Shown: positions 1 to 11,009 of the stretch, piece by piece
Layout of the letters: each line of letters begins with the position of its first letter
How positions within the stretch are numbered: the stretch's first letter is position 1
Source of the DNA: Angiostrongylus vasorum
Lineage: Eukaryota; Nematoda; Chromadorea; Rhabditida; Metastrongylidae
Length of the DNA stretch: 64,000 bases
Direction of reading: 5' to 3'
NCBI GenBank assembly: GCA_018806985.1
Contig: JADANN010000462.1
Location: 1,851,501-1,915,500, forward strand
Notes under the pieces: generated by a model
Seen by the model: only the letters and a program-made list of their open reading frames with translations
Told to the model about the DNA's origin: nothing
Databases searched by the model: none
Program-made: the position numbers and the translations under genes

Positions 1-150
1 AGTACCGAATCTTTACATCGGCAGGCCACCGAAAGTCAGTGTATCGGCCAGATATGCCTTCGGTCACCTTTAATGCTTAGTGAAGACAGATGCATGGCGC
101 ATCCCACATGGATTGGTCAACGCTGAAAGCTTTATTCTTTTACTTTTATA
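1..150 (+). mobile_element. SINE-A copy, 3' part (cut by window edge)
   Basis: The block matches the 3' two-thirds of the SINE-A family found about 20 times here: ATCGGCAGGCCACCG, then GGCCAGATATGC, then ATGCATGGCGCATCC, and a tail of CTTTATTCTTTTA. The head lies outside the window. Confidence 0.75.
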
Positions 151-309
151 AAGCACTTTAAAGCCAAGTCGACTAAGATTAGTCATATGCAGCTGAATTT
201 TTAAGTCGTTGATTTTACATCATATGGCTTTCTTACCAAAATCTTTATAACCATTAGATAACTTGTTCAGCACAGATGTCGTGCCAGCCTTTATCCGAGA
301 GAGGCTTTT

Positions 310-570
310 GGACACTTTCATATTTAGACAGCCCGTCCCTCACTAGTTGTGCAGTCTCCATCACAATTTGCACTTTTTCGGTGGTTTCCTTGTTTAGCTA
401 TGGTGTCTTCCTGGAGCCCCGCGGTCAGCCTAGCCGAAGTCAGCCCCAGGTCGTCACCAGCATAGGCAAGCGCAGCCTGTGGATCAGAGGAAAATTTGCC
501 ACCATGCAACTGGTTTGGTACCAGGACGGTGGTCAATCCCGGTGTTTATTTATTGGGAAGGCTTCAATCT
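310..570 (-). mobile_element. Family C non-autonomous retroposon
   Basis: Read on the minus strand it carries the family C body (GGTACCAAAC, a GATCC-rich stretch, GGTGACGACCTGGGGC) and ends with the shared 3' tail (ACTAGTGAGGGACGGGC). Other copies are at 6050, 18110, 20440 and 39205. The tail resembles the 3' end of the RTE element at 29.9 kb. The open frames here are incidental. Confidence 0.65.
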
Positions 571-1930
571 GCACTTAAAAATTCACAGAAGAAACTTCTT
601 CTCGGACGAGTTTACTCATTTGATCTAAATCCTGCGGTGGACACGAGTATGTCTGCGACCCTTGTACACTGAAGTCTGACACTTCGCTGAATTTCATCGT
701 CACGATAATATGACAAATCACGGAGGACACTTATATACTAGTGTTTTGAGTATATAGAATTAGCATACGTAAACAGAGTGCATATCCATTAATGTGTTTC
801 CACAGAGTGTGTCTTTGCAAGACAATTCCAACTTAATCTCATAAGTATCTCATAAGTATTCAATGAGTTTGTAGACGTTGCACTCCAAAATATTCCATTC
901 AAAGTCAACACTTTACAATTAGTAGTTTTTGCGCGTTCCATGTCCATCATATTCTGCAAGTTCTTCTGCGTTGGCTCCTTCTACGGCACAATGTACACTC
1001 AATTACATCCACGACAATTCTGCAACCTTTACAACTTACAATGTTCACACACAATTTCACAACCAAGAATATTTACACTTAACCTCTCGTTGGCAATTAT
1101 TGAAAAATATAAACAAAACTATCTTTCTGAATTATCAAGCTAGCATGAGGTTGTTAGTACTTCCTCAGAGTTGATGATCCAAGTCGATAGTCCACAGTCG
1201 TTCGCCATCTGGATTTGGTGTTTTCCACACAAAGATATTTGTTGCATTAGTTGCACCGAGCTCTCATCTTCTTGGCATACCTTCCAGTAGATCCGACGTT
1301 ATAACGCTTATATAATTCCTTATAACAGCCAATACAGCGTCTTCACTTCGCTTAGTGTTGACCGACATCTTTCCAGGTATAGGCTGTTTAATGTGGAGAG
1401 ACCTGCCCTATGCCCGTTTGAGTCAAATTATAATAAACAGACCTGAGCTTTGAACCCATGCGTGTGCACCTCCTGTGCGATGGATCACAGCAGATGGTTT
1501 GGCCTATCTGGTGTTTATACATAACAACAACAGCGCATGCCAACTATTGAATGAAATGGTTTTTGTTCCTTTGCTGCTGTTGTAATGAGCATAGAGATGT
1601 AGTTGGTTAAATTAGCTAGAAATGAATAGCTTTGAAGTCTACTAGTATAAGGTGAAACCATGGCACAGTACATAGAAAACATGCCAAAAAAAGCACATCA
1701 ACAAGCTTCTTCGTATCTTCGACATTTATCAGTTTCCATGACTTATTCTTCGCTTACCCATACGTGTTAGACATCCCTCAAATAATTCTCGGACAGGAAA
1801 TACAAGAGATTCAAACGCTTCATTCTCAGTAGACAGGCAACGGAAAATAAAACTTAATTCATTCGAGTAGTGCTCTGTTCCATCGAATTCGACTCGATGA
1901 GACTACAAAGACCAAAATCACATGGACGAA
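571..1930. other. No gene recognised
   Basis: AT-rich sequence with only short frames (81 and 67 codons) that overlap one another and show no domain or convincing splice structure. I see no repeat family member here. Confidence 0.5.
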
Positions 1931-1945
1931 CGGCTGTGGACAAGT

Positions 1946-1996
1946 GACTCGGGTCAATCAGGCTCTGAAGAAGAGAAGACGTCGAAACATTCACCT
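1946..1996 (+). other. Recurrent CTGANGA...GAAA hairpin motif (copy 1)
   Basis: CTGAAGAAGAGAAGACGTCG followed by AAAC, preceded by CAGGCT. It belongs to the motif set at 6362 (-), 25905, 35550, 55527, 58037 (-) and 58105. It abuts the 3' end of the minus-strand RTE copy. The core resembles a hammerhead ribozyme, but no closing helix is clear here. Confidence 0.4.
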
Positions 1997-2229
1997 CTAT
2001 CACCTGTAGTCCTGTTGATCGTCGAGTGACTCGAGCAGGCGCTAGTAAATCTTCCATTTTTTCCCCTCTCGCGCGCAAGAGTAGCCCAGTGGGCTCTGCT
2101 CGCTCTAAGGGACTCGTCGAGCAACACATCTCTCTTCTCGGTCTTTCGTGAAGAACTCTGACCATCGAGTCGGTGGTCTTCCTGCAGTGCGTTTGACATC
2201 CCGAGGAATCCAGTCACTAACGGCTCTTG

Positions 2230-3800
2230 TCCATCGGTTGCCATTCATACGCATCACGTGTCCGGCCCAACCTTATCCTCGACTGTTTGGCGTACAGAAC
2301 ACCATCCTTTGATTTTTGATCGTTGACGCAGATCGGAGCTTCGGATCCCTTCCCCTACTTGTGTGAAACGGGGAAGGATACTCCTAGCATCACCCTTTCA
2401 ACTGCGCGTTCAATAACGCTGAGTGATCTTTCATCCTGCTTATGCGGCGACCAAGTTTCCGACGCATACGTTAGGGGCAGAAAGTACCATTGAGTCGAAA
2501 AGGGTGCGCACGGAGTCGGGTGTTCTTTGTTCTCTTCACTACATCCTCGATGCTCTTTGAAAGCTTTCCAAGCCGCTAGTTTACTTCTGCTGGAGCCACG
2601 TCGTTCAACATGTTGATTTCCCGACCTAGATAGACATAACTGGAGAATTCGGAGACATTCGTACCGTTGAGAGTGAATGGGGCATGATAACCTTTCCATT
2701 ACTCATGAACATCGTTCTTGTGAGATTTAGTAAGAGGCTACTCTTTTCCACAGGGCTTTGTCAAAGTCGGCAAGCATTCGATCCGCTTCGCTAATGTTTC
2801 ACTGTTATAAAGAAACGATGTCATCAGCAAAGCGAAGATTGTGCAATTGCCGATCAACGGTTTCTCACTTCCCATGTTGTCCCATTCCAGTGTTCGGATG
2901 ACGTTCTAGAAGTGGCGGTAAATAATTTTGGCCATATGGTGTCGCGTTGCCTAACTCCCTCTTTTGACGTCAATGTTAATATCGCTGTAGAATGGTGATA
3001 TCTTTGTTGTGAAATTTTTTGTACAACTCACGAAGAATCTTTACGTACTGAGTACGGACTTCTTGACTATAAAGGGCTTCCATGACTCCTTCTATCTCAA
3101 TTGAGTCAAAGGTCTTCTTTAAGTCGATGAAACTGAGATAGAGCGGTCATTTGTGCTCGCGCGATACTTCAATGAGCCTTGTTACGGTGTGGATGTGGTC
3201 CATCGTACTAAATCCTTTTCGAAACCCTGCTTGCTCACATGGCTGCCCTTCGTCCAGTGTTCTGTCAATCCTGTTTAGGATGACTCGAATGAAAAAGTTT
3301 GTAGACGACATACAGCAAGCAGATTGGGCGATAGTTGTCGATGTCGTCTATGTCACCCTACTTGAACATTAGCACGGTCTTGCTGGTCCTCCACTGAGTA
3401 GAGACATTGCATTCAGACAGGTAATGCGTGAATAGCCGAGCCAGTGTGTTTATGACTGGCGGAAGGTTCTTTAGGTGTTCAGATCTTATCCTGTCCGGAC
3501 CTGGTGCTGTTCGATTTTTCACCGACAAAATGGCATGTCGGATTTCGGAAGGGAGAACCGGTGGCACAACATATCCATCCTTCTTTATTTCATATGAGGA
3601 AAGGTGGATATGGTTATCGAAGAGATGAGTAGTATTCGTGAACGATTTTCTCCATTGTCTTTCTGGGCGCTGTAACGGTTCCGTCTGGGTGTTGGAGTGC
3701 AATCACCTTAGTCTTCTAAGACGAAGCTTCGGCTGGCTTTGCAAATGCTTTTCCCAGCCTCTGCAGCTTCGACCATTACTGCTGCTCTTCTCTCTTTAAG
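2230..3800 (-). pseudogene. RTE reverse transcriptase remnant
   Basis: Minus-strand pieces include TAPGPDRIRSEHLKN (RT motif 0-1 region, 3702-3358), a QKAFDSIE-like block and a C-terminal segment with SPHKQDERSLSVIERAVERV (near 2440). They line up with the plus-strand copy at 37.6-38.7 kb. Frameshifts and stops separate the pieces, so no functional enzyme is encoded. Confidence 0.75.
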
Positions 3801-4052
3801 ATCTTCTTTTATCGCCTGTCTGCATTGTTTTGTAAGTTCGGACGCTAGTTTGCGGTTGCCTGCAGCTTGTGCGATTTCACGCTGGCGTATCAGCTCGAGT
3901 GTTTCTGGAGACAGAACCTCTTGGTGACTTTCGAACTCTCAGCTTTCATTGCGCTAACGTGAAGATGTTGAATGAGCCGATCGTATTTCTCGTCGATGTT
4001 GTCGATAACGGCATCTTCCCAAAAGCGACTAATGAATTGAATAAGTCCCAGT

Positions 4053-4926
4053 TTATGATGGTTCTGGGACTTCGATTTCTGAATTTAGCGGCTTTTTTCT
4101 CCTCTCCGAGAGGAATAGAATCTTGCACGAAGGAGACGATGGTCTGATCCCGTGTAGAATTTTGGGACAACAGCGACGTCGGTTAGGCATAACTTTGTTT
4201 ACTATGATGTGGTCTATTTCGTTATGGCACTCTCCAATGGGAGACTTCCAAGTCCAGCGTTGAGCGTGGAGCTTATGGAATTGCGAGTTATTATGGATGG
4301 TCTTGGTCGTCATGATAAACTCAGAGAGCCGCTCATCCTGTTCGTTCGATTCTAATCCGTGGGTCCCAATGTGACGCTCTTCAGACGTTCTTCTTGGTCT
4401 AGTCTTTGTGTTAAAATCTCCAATGACAACCTTGAAGAATGTATGGTCTTCTGTGTAGAACTTCTCCAAGTCCTCTTAGAATGCTTCGACTTCTTCTTCG
4501 TCATAGTTTGATACCGGAGCGCAAACGACGAAGTTTGTCAAAGCTGGTTTTGATCCACATCTTTTTAATCTGTCCGACTGGGGTTATAAGTTGTTCGAAT
4601 GAGTCGGTCGATCGAATCGATGTTCATCGACAAACTCATGTTGACGAGAACGCCGACCCCGCCGACTCCTCCGCTGTCGCATGCTCCGAGGAACAGTTCT
4701 TCGCCATTGCCACGGCGTTGAATGGGTGGCGTCGTCTCGTCTCGGCCAGGCTGGTGACGTCGTACCTTATCTTTCTCGCTTGCATGATCAAGTCTTCCAT
4801 CGAGCACTCGGATGCAAGTGTACGTGCATTATAGGTATAGATCGTCATCTTAGTTGTTCGCGACCCAGGCAGCTTCCATTGGGATTTTAGCAGCCTCTCC
4901 GCACTCGTCCTACCCAACGCTGCCAA
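4053..4926 (-). pseudogene. RTE endonuclease domain, broken
   Basis: The minus-strand frames show [10 protein letters not shown] near the start, [13 protein letters not shown] (the acidic catalytic Glu is in ETRR), [10 protein letters not shown] and NEIDHIIVNK. These are the ordered motifs of the exonuclease-endonuclease-phosphatase fold that nicks target DNA for RTE and other non-LTR elements. The frame changes at least twice, between about 4565 and 4470 and again near the end of the domain. It sits upstream of the RT remnant in the same element. Confidence 0.8.
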
Positions 4927-5697
4927 ATTTGGGGGCTCTTTCGGGGGTTAGAGGAATGAGGCCCGTTTCTTTTTACTGTTTTTAGCTTTTTTGATACTCA
5001 TGTATAGCTTGCTGTGCTCTGAACGTGGGGGGCTGGGTATACTCACGGGTAGCTTGCCAGGTTATCCCAGAGTGGACATGGAGCTTTTTTGTTGGAGGAG
5101 ACTCCTAACCGTCCCCCCCCATATAATTCCCCTGTCACATGATTGCAGGCCTTTGGCCGAATTGACTCGTAGAATACAACGCACGCATACATGAATGTGC
5201 CTCGTGAGTATAAGAAGTATGTGCCAAATCGGCGCAGCAGAAAGAGGGAGTTCATCCCCCTGGATCCACCTGCGTCTCAGCGAGGCAAAAAGTCGCGTTT
5301 GATCCGTGACTCACCCCCCTATCCGGCATCTGAGGACGCGCCATGTAGCTTTGCGACTAACCGGCTATCGGGATCCCTTATATGAGGGAGATCCGTGGGT
5401 CGAAACACTAGCCGAATAAAAGTAACACATCAACCCACTGTAAGCCAAACAATTTGAGGAAGTATATAGTGGGTATGCAATATGAAAATCAAAGAGATCA
5501 TCAATGAAGAAAACACAAAAACCGAACCATAAAGCGAAAGTGCAACAAAACAAGCTGTCGCATGCTCGTATGGAGGGCACGCTTTTGCCAAGACGAGTCA
5601 CAATGACTCACACAATAATGCCGACAATTAGCCAAAGTTGATGCCTTGAGTTTCTATAGACCTCGGCATAAATAATCGGTATATATAGATCTATACT

Positions 5698-5710
5698 ATA
5701 TACACATATA

Positions 5711-5748
<38 letters not shown>
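5698..5748. repeat. (TA)n microsatellite next to SINE-A head
   Basis: About 50 bp of near-pure TA. It ends a few bases before the SINE-A head at 5755. The YIYIY frames it produces are artefacts. Confidence 0.95.
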
Positions 5749-5750
<2 letters not shown>

Positions 5751-5754
5751 GTTC

Positions 5755-6040
5755 TTGGCGCGTGTGCCGCAGTGGTTCGAGGCGCCGCTGCGACACACAC
5801 GTGGAATCGATCCCCGCGCCCATGGCCTACCAAGCCTTCCATCCCTCTGCGGTCTGCAAATTGGTACCAGACTTGTCTGGAAGGATAGCAGCACTGGCTC
5901 CATACATCGGTAGGCCACCGCGAGTCATTGTAAAGGCCAGATATGCATTCAATCACCTCAAACGATACATAATGAAGTCGAATGCATGGCGCATCCCTCA
6001 GGGATTGATCAATGCCGAAAGCTTTATCCTTTTTTATTTA
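5755..6040 (+). mobile_element. SINE-A, near full length
   Basis: The head carries a tRNA-like A box (GCCGCAGTGGTTCGAGGCG) and B box (GGAATCGATCCCC), about 35 bp apart as in a tRNA promoter. The body has ACCAAGCCTTCCATCC, TTGGTACCAGACTTGTCTGG, ATACATCGGTAGGCCACCG and ATGCATGGCGCATCCC, and the tail is GCTTTATCCTTTTTTA. It is one of the best preserved copies and lies directly 3' of a TA repeat. Confidence 0.85.
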
Positions 6041-6049
6041 TATATAATG

Positions 6050-6300
6050 TTCTCACGAACCAATACCAGGATCCACCACCGTCTTGGTATCAAAGTCGCA
6101 TGGTGGTAAATCCCCTTCTGATCCACAAGGGCTGCGACGGCCTGTCGTGGTGACGACCTGGGGCAGGCTTTGGCTAGGCTGTCCTCGGGATTCCAGGGAA
6201 GCAGAATGGCCTAACCAGTAAATCTCTGAAAAATGGTGATTATGCTGGGACCCGCACAACTAGTGAGGACGGGTCGTTCAAGTATCAAGTATCAAGTTCT
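6050..6300 (+). mobile_element. Family C retroposon
   Basis: Plus-strand copy running from ACCAATACCAGGATCCACCA through TGGTGACGACCTGGGGCAGG to GGGACCCGCACAACTAGTGA and a short CAAGTATCAAGTATC repeat tail. It is inserted right after the 3' end of a SINE-A. The 3' 45 bp resemble the end of the RTE element at 29.95 kb. Confidence 0.7.
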
Positions 6301-6361
6301 TACGAACTGTCCTTCTTCAACTAATGCGAGGTTGTTATGGTGTAAGTCGTCGTTGTTGCTG

Positions 6362-6422
6362 TCGTTGTTGTTGGCCGATTGTTGACGTTTCGACAATTTC
6401 GCCTTCCTCAGAGCAGTGCTGT
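6362..6422 (-). other. Recurrent CTGANGA...GAAA hairpin motif (copy 2)
   Basis: On the minus strand: GCTCTGAGGAAGGCGAAATT, then GTCGAAACGTCAAC, followed by a CAACAACAACGAC stretch. Nearly the same wording is found downstream of the Penelope element at 55.5 kb. Confidence 0.45.
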
Positions 6423-6539
6423 TATGTGTGGCACTACGCGTGTCAGGCAACCAAATTTAGACATCGGTAGCAATGGATTGACGAACCGACAGACATCGAT
6501 TTTCCGCATAATGATGATACTGCTTAGAATTATTTTTTC

Positions 6540-6960
6540 ATAACCACAATAATGCCGAGATGTGAGGAGAACTCGGAACCTCAGGTGAGCCAGCGTTACC
6601 CTGCCGTTGAAAATAAATAGGCAATAAATAAGAGTTAAACATTGTGATTTCGACTGCAGCTTTAACTCAATTAGGCTCACTGCGGCTTTGTGCTCGGCTG
6701 ATCATTCCTGTCGTCTGATGATCGCTGATAACACGGCTGGGTAGAAAAAGTGGTTGAGAGAAAGGCAACCGAGTGCTTTTGAAGGTGCAGTGGGTAACAC
6801 CTGAGCCTCCGGAAAGGGGTAATCGTGGGTTCTATGCGCGCTCACCCGAAGTTCCTATTTTTTGCTCATATCTCAGCATCATTATAGTTGTATTTCACGT
6901 AATACCCGGCTGTAAAAAAGTTACAAACAGTAAATAAAAGTTAAGCCTTGTTCATTTAAT
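6540..6960 (+). mobile_element. SINE-B tandem pair (partial unit plus full unit)
   Basis: Two units in the same direction: the end of one (AATAAATAGGCAATAAATAA, AACATTGTGATTTCGACTGC) runs straight into a second. The second has a tRNA-like block at 6788-6840 (GTGCAGTGGGTAACACCTGA ... GGGTTC), then TCTCAGCATCATTATAGTTG and CAGTAAATAAAAGTTAA. Confidence 0.6.
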
Positions 6961-7738
6961 AATTCGTGTCACTAACGGAAAGTAATTCCGTAGGTTTTCC
7001 CTTCTTGTTGGAAACTATTTGCTTGTTTTTTCTTACAGAACGTCGTAAACAATTTTTACGATTTAAACTTCAGTCGTGAACTCCTTGCAAAGGTATGACA
7101 CGTGAAAATCTGATTGCTAGGATTTCTTTAATTTATTCAGTGGTCATGAGTTCACACATGTGCAGTGTAATGAAAGGGGGTGCTTTTTGAGCAACCTGGA
7201 AGGACGAATAGAACAGGAGGAAGTCGGTCGCATTAAAAGATCACCTTTGATTCTATGGGCGCGGAGCGATCTTCGAGAAATTGGGGGGCTAGATGGATGA
7301 CAAATGGAAGGGATCGGCTCATTCGGGGAAATCGACGGCATAACGACGTGCCTTTCAGCGGCGTGTCAGATGACTCTGTACGGCGCTCACCGCATCATCA
7401 ACCACCACTGTAATGTTGTTCTCCGGTGTAACTATCACGTAGTTCCATTACTCTCTACAACTAAAACGTCACTATTATTGTTAAATGAGAATGTTCACTG
7501 ATAGTTGTAATATACCCTGTAGCTTGTCATTCTGAAGTCACCAGAATACTCGTTTGAAAAAACGTTTCTCGTCGATGACAAAGGAAGGACCCACAAGCCT
7601 GAGGGAAATGCTTTCAGTTTTCCTCCTCATCTGATATTATAGTGCTTCGATGAAACTCCCATTACTTTTAATTTGAATGATGCTTCTGATAAACAAATTA
7701 ATCATTCACAACATTTGCAGAATATGACCAATCTATCG
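6961..7738. other. No gene recognised
   Basis: There are short frames on both strands, including a 65-codon pair at 7144-7501, but no domain, no paired splice sites and no repeat family that I can name. Confidence 0.45.
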
Positions 7739-7739
7739 C

Positions 7740-7905
7740 ACATTGTTGCTCAGTGGCTAGAAGTGCCACTACTATGCAAATGGTCTTTGGTTCGATCTCC
7801 CGCCCAGAAATAACCAAGCTTCCAATCTCTTGGGGTTTCACATTCGCACCAAACTTTTCCTAGAAGGTAAAAGCATTGACTTAATCCATCGGTTCATCAC
7901 AGCAA
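7740..7905 (+). mobile_element. tRNA-headed SINE, diverged (SINE-A relative)
   Basis: TTGCTCAGTGGCTAGAAGTG fits an A box and GGTTCGATCTCCC fits a B box, about 40 bp apart. The downstream AACCAAGCTTCC resembles the ACCAAGCCTTCC of SINE-A, but the rest of the body is too diverged to align by eye. Confidence 0.5.
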
Positions 7906-9108
7906 GTTATTTTTAGTGGTTCAGTATGCATAATATTACCTCTACGGTGCTCTGATGAGTTGAAAATGGAGTTAGGTGTGACAAGCCTAATTGTTCTTCT
8001 AATCTTTTAGTGAATATACTGAATCCCATTGTGTTTTTTTTGCTTCAATGAAGAACAGCTCTGGACCACAAGTTGACTTAATTATGAACTAATTTCTTAG
8101 CGTGATATAAGTTCTTGTCCGGTAGCAGTTACCGTGCTTGCTCAACTACACCCATTTTTCAGATGAGAATTAAACTGCTAGTAGTTTTTCTTGCTCACTT
8201 TCCTCTATGCCGAAAGCCGTGGTGATTTTCACCACGATATGAAGGAATTCAAAGGTGGGTTCGAGTTTGAAACAAGTTTTTAATGCAGTTCGGCACCCGT
8301 CCATTAACTGCTCTAGAATGGCGTTGTCGCAACCGATCGACCGCGTGTCCTCCAGCACATGAGCAGCCGACCACCGACCAAAAGGCGCCATTAAGCAGCG
8401 GCATGGGCGAACGCCAGAGGGCGCGAGCGCTGGCGGCCAAGGTACGTCCGCGCTAAGCAGTCACTGGGGAGCGTCTAAGTTCCTTGACCGCTGAATAGAT
8501 TTCGGCAAGATCACAATTAAGAAATTATGAGATCTCATGTTTTTTAAACACGATTTATTGCCTTCATTGCCCGTTTACCCCATCAACTGTCCAATTTTTC
8601 AGTATCGAAGTGATCAATTAACAGATAACATGGAAGTCTAAAAGTCCAAAAAAAAATTTTTTTGGACGTTTTTTTGCATGTTCCTACATGGTGCAATTAG
8701 CCCATCCAATCAATTCCTTCATTCCAGTCTTCAGATTTCTTTATGAATGCTTGGAGATTTTTCTTCCTTTACCTATGTTGTTAAAAGCTGGCGTGGAATC
8801 TTGGTAAAGCCATACCACGTCCTCACAACAGAGCAGCAACCATTATAGATGGGAGGCTTGGTTGGACGAAGAATGAACCAAAATCTTGTCGAATTACTGA
8901 ACAGTATCCCTACCAGTTCGCTATCAGTGCCACCTTCCTAATATTTAATATTTACGCTATTTATATTTAGCAGTATTCTTGTAGAAGATCTCTGAATGAC
9001 CACTTTGATATAAGTGGAATCACAATTGCAGTACTTATTCAAGGAAAACCAAAAACAGTGCAAGAATAGAATGCAACCACAACTACAATTATTTTTTTTA
9101 CTTACTGC
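7906..9108. other. No gene recognised; one GC-rich patch
   Basis: Mostly AT-rich. At about 8330-8470 there is a GC-rich patch with frames on both strands (63 and 73 codons). I could not place it in a protein family or a repeat. Confidence 0.4.
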
Positions 9109-9109
9109 T

Positions 9110-9325
9110 CACAGGAAATCACGGGCCTCTATAATGCAGTGGGTAATACGTGAGCCCCTGGAAAAGGTAATCATGGATTCGAATCTGACACGGGATCCCT
9201 GTTTTCCAAATATCTCAGCAACATTGTGGTTGCACATAGCACGTTCCTCAAGATCTTCGTTTCTAACGTACTCGAGAGTTTTGTGCCTTTCATCCATTCG
9301 TAAACTCGTCGGAAATCATACTTGA
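9110..9325 (+). mobile_element. SINE-B copy
   Basis: ATAATGCAGTGGGTAATACG (A-box-like) and ATGGATTCGAATCTGACACG (B-box-like) are followed by AAATATCTCAGCAACATTGT, the SINE-B core. The usual CAGTAAATAAA tail is not preserved. Confidence 0.6.
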
Positions 9326-10095
9326 TATTCAAAGACGTAGGTTTATCTCACTTAATTTTCATAGTTCCACTTTTTAATTGCAGTGATATAACAAGAACAT
9401 GTTGTGAACAGCAACGTAAAGCATATTCGTTCTAGTGCTGTAGTCAGAATTGATGCAAAAACGGTTAGGCGCATGTAAAAGAGCTTAAAAGAAGGCGACC
9501 TTTTAACGAACCAAGAAAGCGAAGCCACCGCTTTACACTAAACACACCTCCACCTCCAAGTTGCGCGCTATCATTTCCTCTTGCAAGACTTTGTGGTTAA
9601 AAGTCCTGGAAAAATGAGCATATTCAGACAAAATTCCAATCCGACGAGCACTCTATGGTGACAATATTGACAGTGCGCGTCTATTACTATTCTCTACCCT
9701 GTGGCGATATTACCGTTTCCTCCGACATAACCCACATTAACAAAAATGGTGCTTGATTATACTACTCGGCCTACTCAACCCATATACGAAGCTGACCATC
9801 CCCTATGGATGTCGGTTAGGAAATACAGCCAATCGAAGACAACGAGCTTTGGGTTTTGCAATAACGTGTGAGGATAAGTGGTTTAAGTAGCAATTACATA
9901 AGTATAGAAGAAACTTTGCTTAATTGCTACGCATCATTTCTCTGTCCGGTGCACTTTTCCATAGCTCCTTTGTATTATATTTTTACTCCATTCTAGTTTT
10001 GTATCACCACCAGGGTCATCTTCTCCTACCAATTCAAACTAATGCTGTAAAATTCCTATCCCAAAGTCCGCCGTTCGTCTTGCTCACGTGGACTA
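9326..10095. other. No gene recognised
   Basis: AT-rich, with short frames only. Nothing in it could be tied to a family. Confidence 0.45.
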
Positions 10096-10099
10096 TATC

Positions 10100-10450
10100 A
10101 ACTGTTCCCTCGTAGTCTCGCGAAAAAAAGTCGACCATCAAGTGGATAGTCGTCCTGTTGTGCGCTTGACATCACGTGGAACCCAGTCGCTACCGCCCTT
10201 TGCTTATCCGTTATCGATAAGGCGCATCACATGCTCGACCCACGTGCTCTTCGACATCTTAGCGTAAACAGCAGCGTTCGTGACCTTTTGTTGGAAACGT
10301 CGGTTGTAACTTCGCATTTCCTCTCTCACTTCTATGATACAGAATGCTGCTACTACCGCCCTATTGATCGTGGCTACGAAAACGTTGATTTCTTCCTCAT
10401 TTGTTCCAGGAATAAAATGTTTTATCATTTTCAAGAAATAGAAAAGCAAC
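10100..10450 (-). pseudogene. RTE reverse transcriptase C-terminal fragment
   Basis: The minus-strand frame reads AAVYAKMSKSTWVEHVMRL, which matches the C-terminal end of the RTE ORF at 38.6 kb (DAVLYAKQSKIRWAERVMRM). The adjacent part of 10100-10200 continues the alignment in another frame. It is a truncated, diverged 3' fragment. Confidence 0.7.
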
Positions 10451-11005
10451 TACCTTGTTTTGTGATATGGGTGAAAAGGTGACTTATCATTGATGCATGT
10501 CACGAGTGGGCATAGAAGAATGTGAGCACGGACACTGGTCCTTGCTCAGCATAGTTGTTAAATAAACTATCTAATCAAACACTAGTTGAAGGTGGACTCG
10601 CGTGCCAACATCAGTAGGATAGGAAGAAGTAGAATTCACGCGTAATGGTTGGCTTGAAACATGTGATCTTACTCTTTCCAACAAGATAAAAAAACAATGG
10701 CATTGAATAGATTCTATGTTTTGTTGATAAGGATGTGCTTGATTTCCACATGAGTTGTATCGTTCGAGAGGTCCGACTTCAAACAGTGATTGCCTTTCTT
10801 CTTGAATTTTTTTGAGGAAGAACTTTTTTTGAAAGATATGAGCGCCCAATTCCGACAAAACTTTCACTAATTTCCACGCCCTCATCCGGATCTGTCCTTC
10901 TCTCCTCATCTAGTTTTTATCTTTGCATTGACTCCGCCGTTCAAGAATTTGTCGAAATTTCCAGTACAAACGAGATCTTCGTCATCTTCACAAAATTTAT
11001 CAAGT
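10451..11005. other. No gene recognised
   Basis: A 112-codon minus-strand frame (10571-10909) is present but has low-complexity composition and no recognisable domain or splice signals. Confidence 0.4.
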
Positions 11006-11009
11006 TCCA

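Larger units (their letters stand above)
1997..5400 (-). mobile_element. RTE-type non-LTR retrotransposon, degenerate copy
   Basis: On the minus strand this element runs from a 5' leader (about 5400-4930) through an AP-type endonuclease (4926-4053) and a reverse transcriptase (about 3800-2230) to a short tail of AGGTGA-like repeats near 1997. The same order and wording appear on the plus strand at 36165-38990 and 62120-64000. Several stops and frameshifts split the single ORF expected for RTE, so this copy is dead. It keeps the RT segment around 3358-3702 that the 36 kb copy has lost. Family assignment rests on the TYNARTL, ETRR and GDFN endonuclease motifs and on the compact layout. The exact ends are estimates from comparing the copies. 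Confidence 0.85.

Noticed and set aside
5755..5830. SINE-A heads as true tRNA genes
   Set aside because: A and B boxes are present, but no full cloverleaf or anticodon stem could be drawn, and each head runs into the same repeat body.
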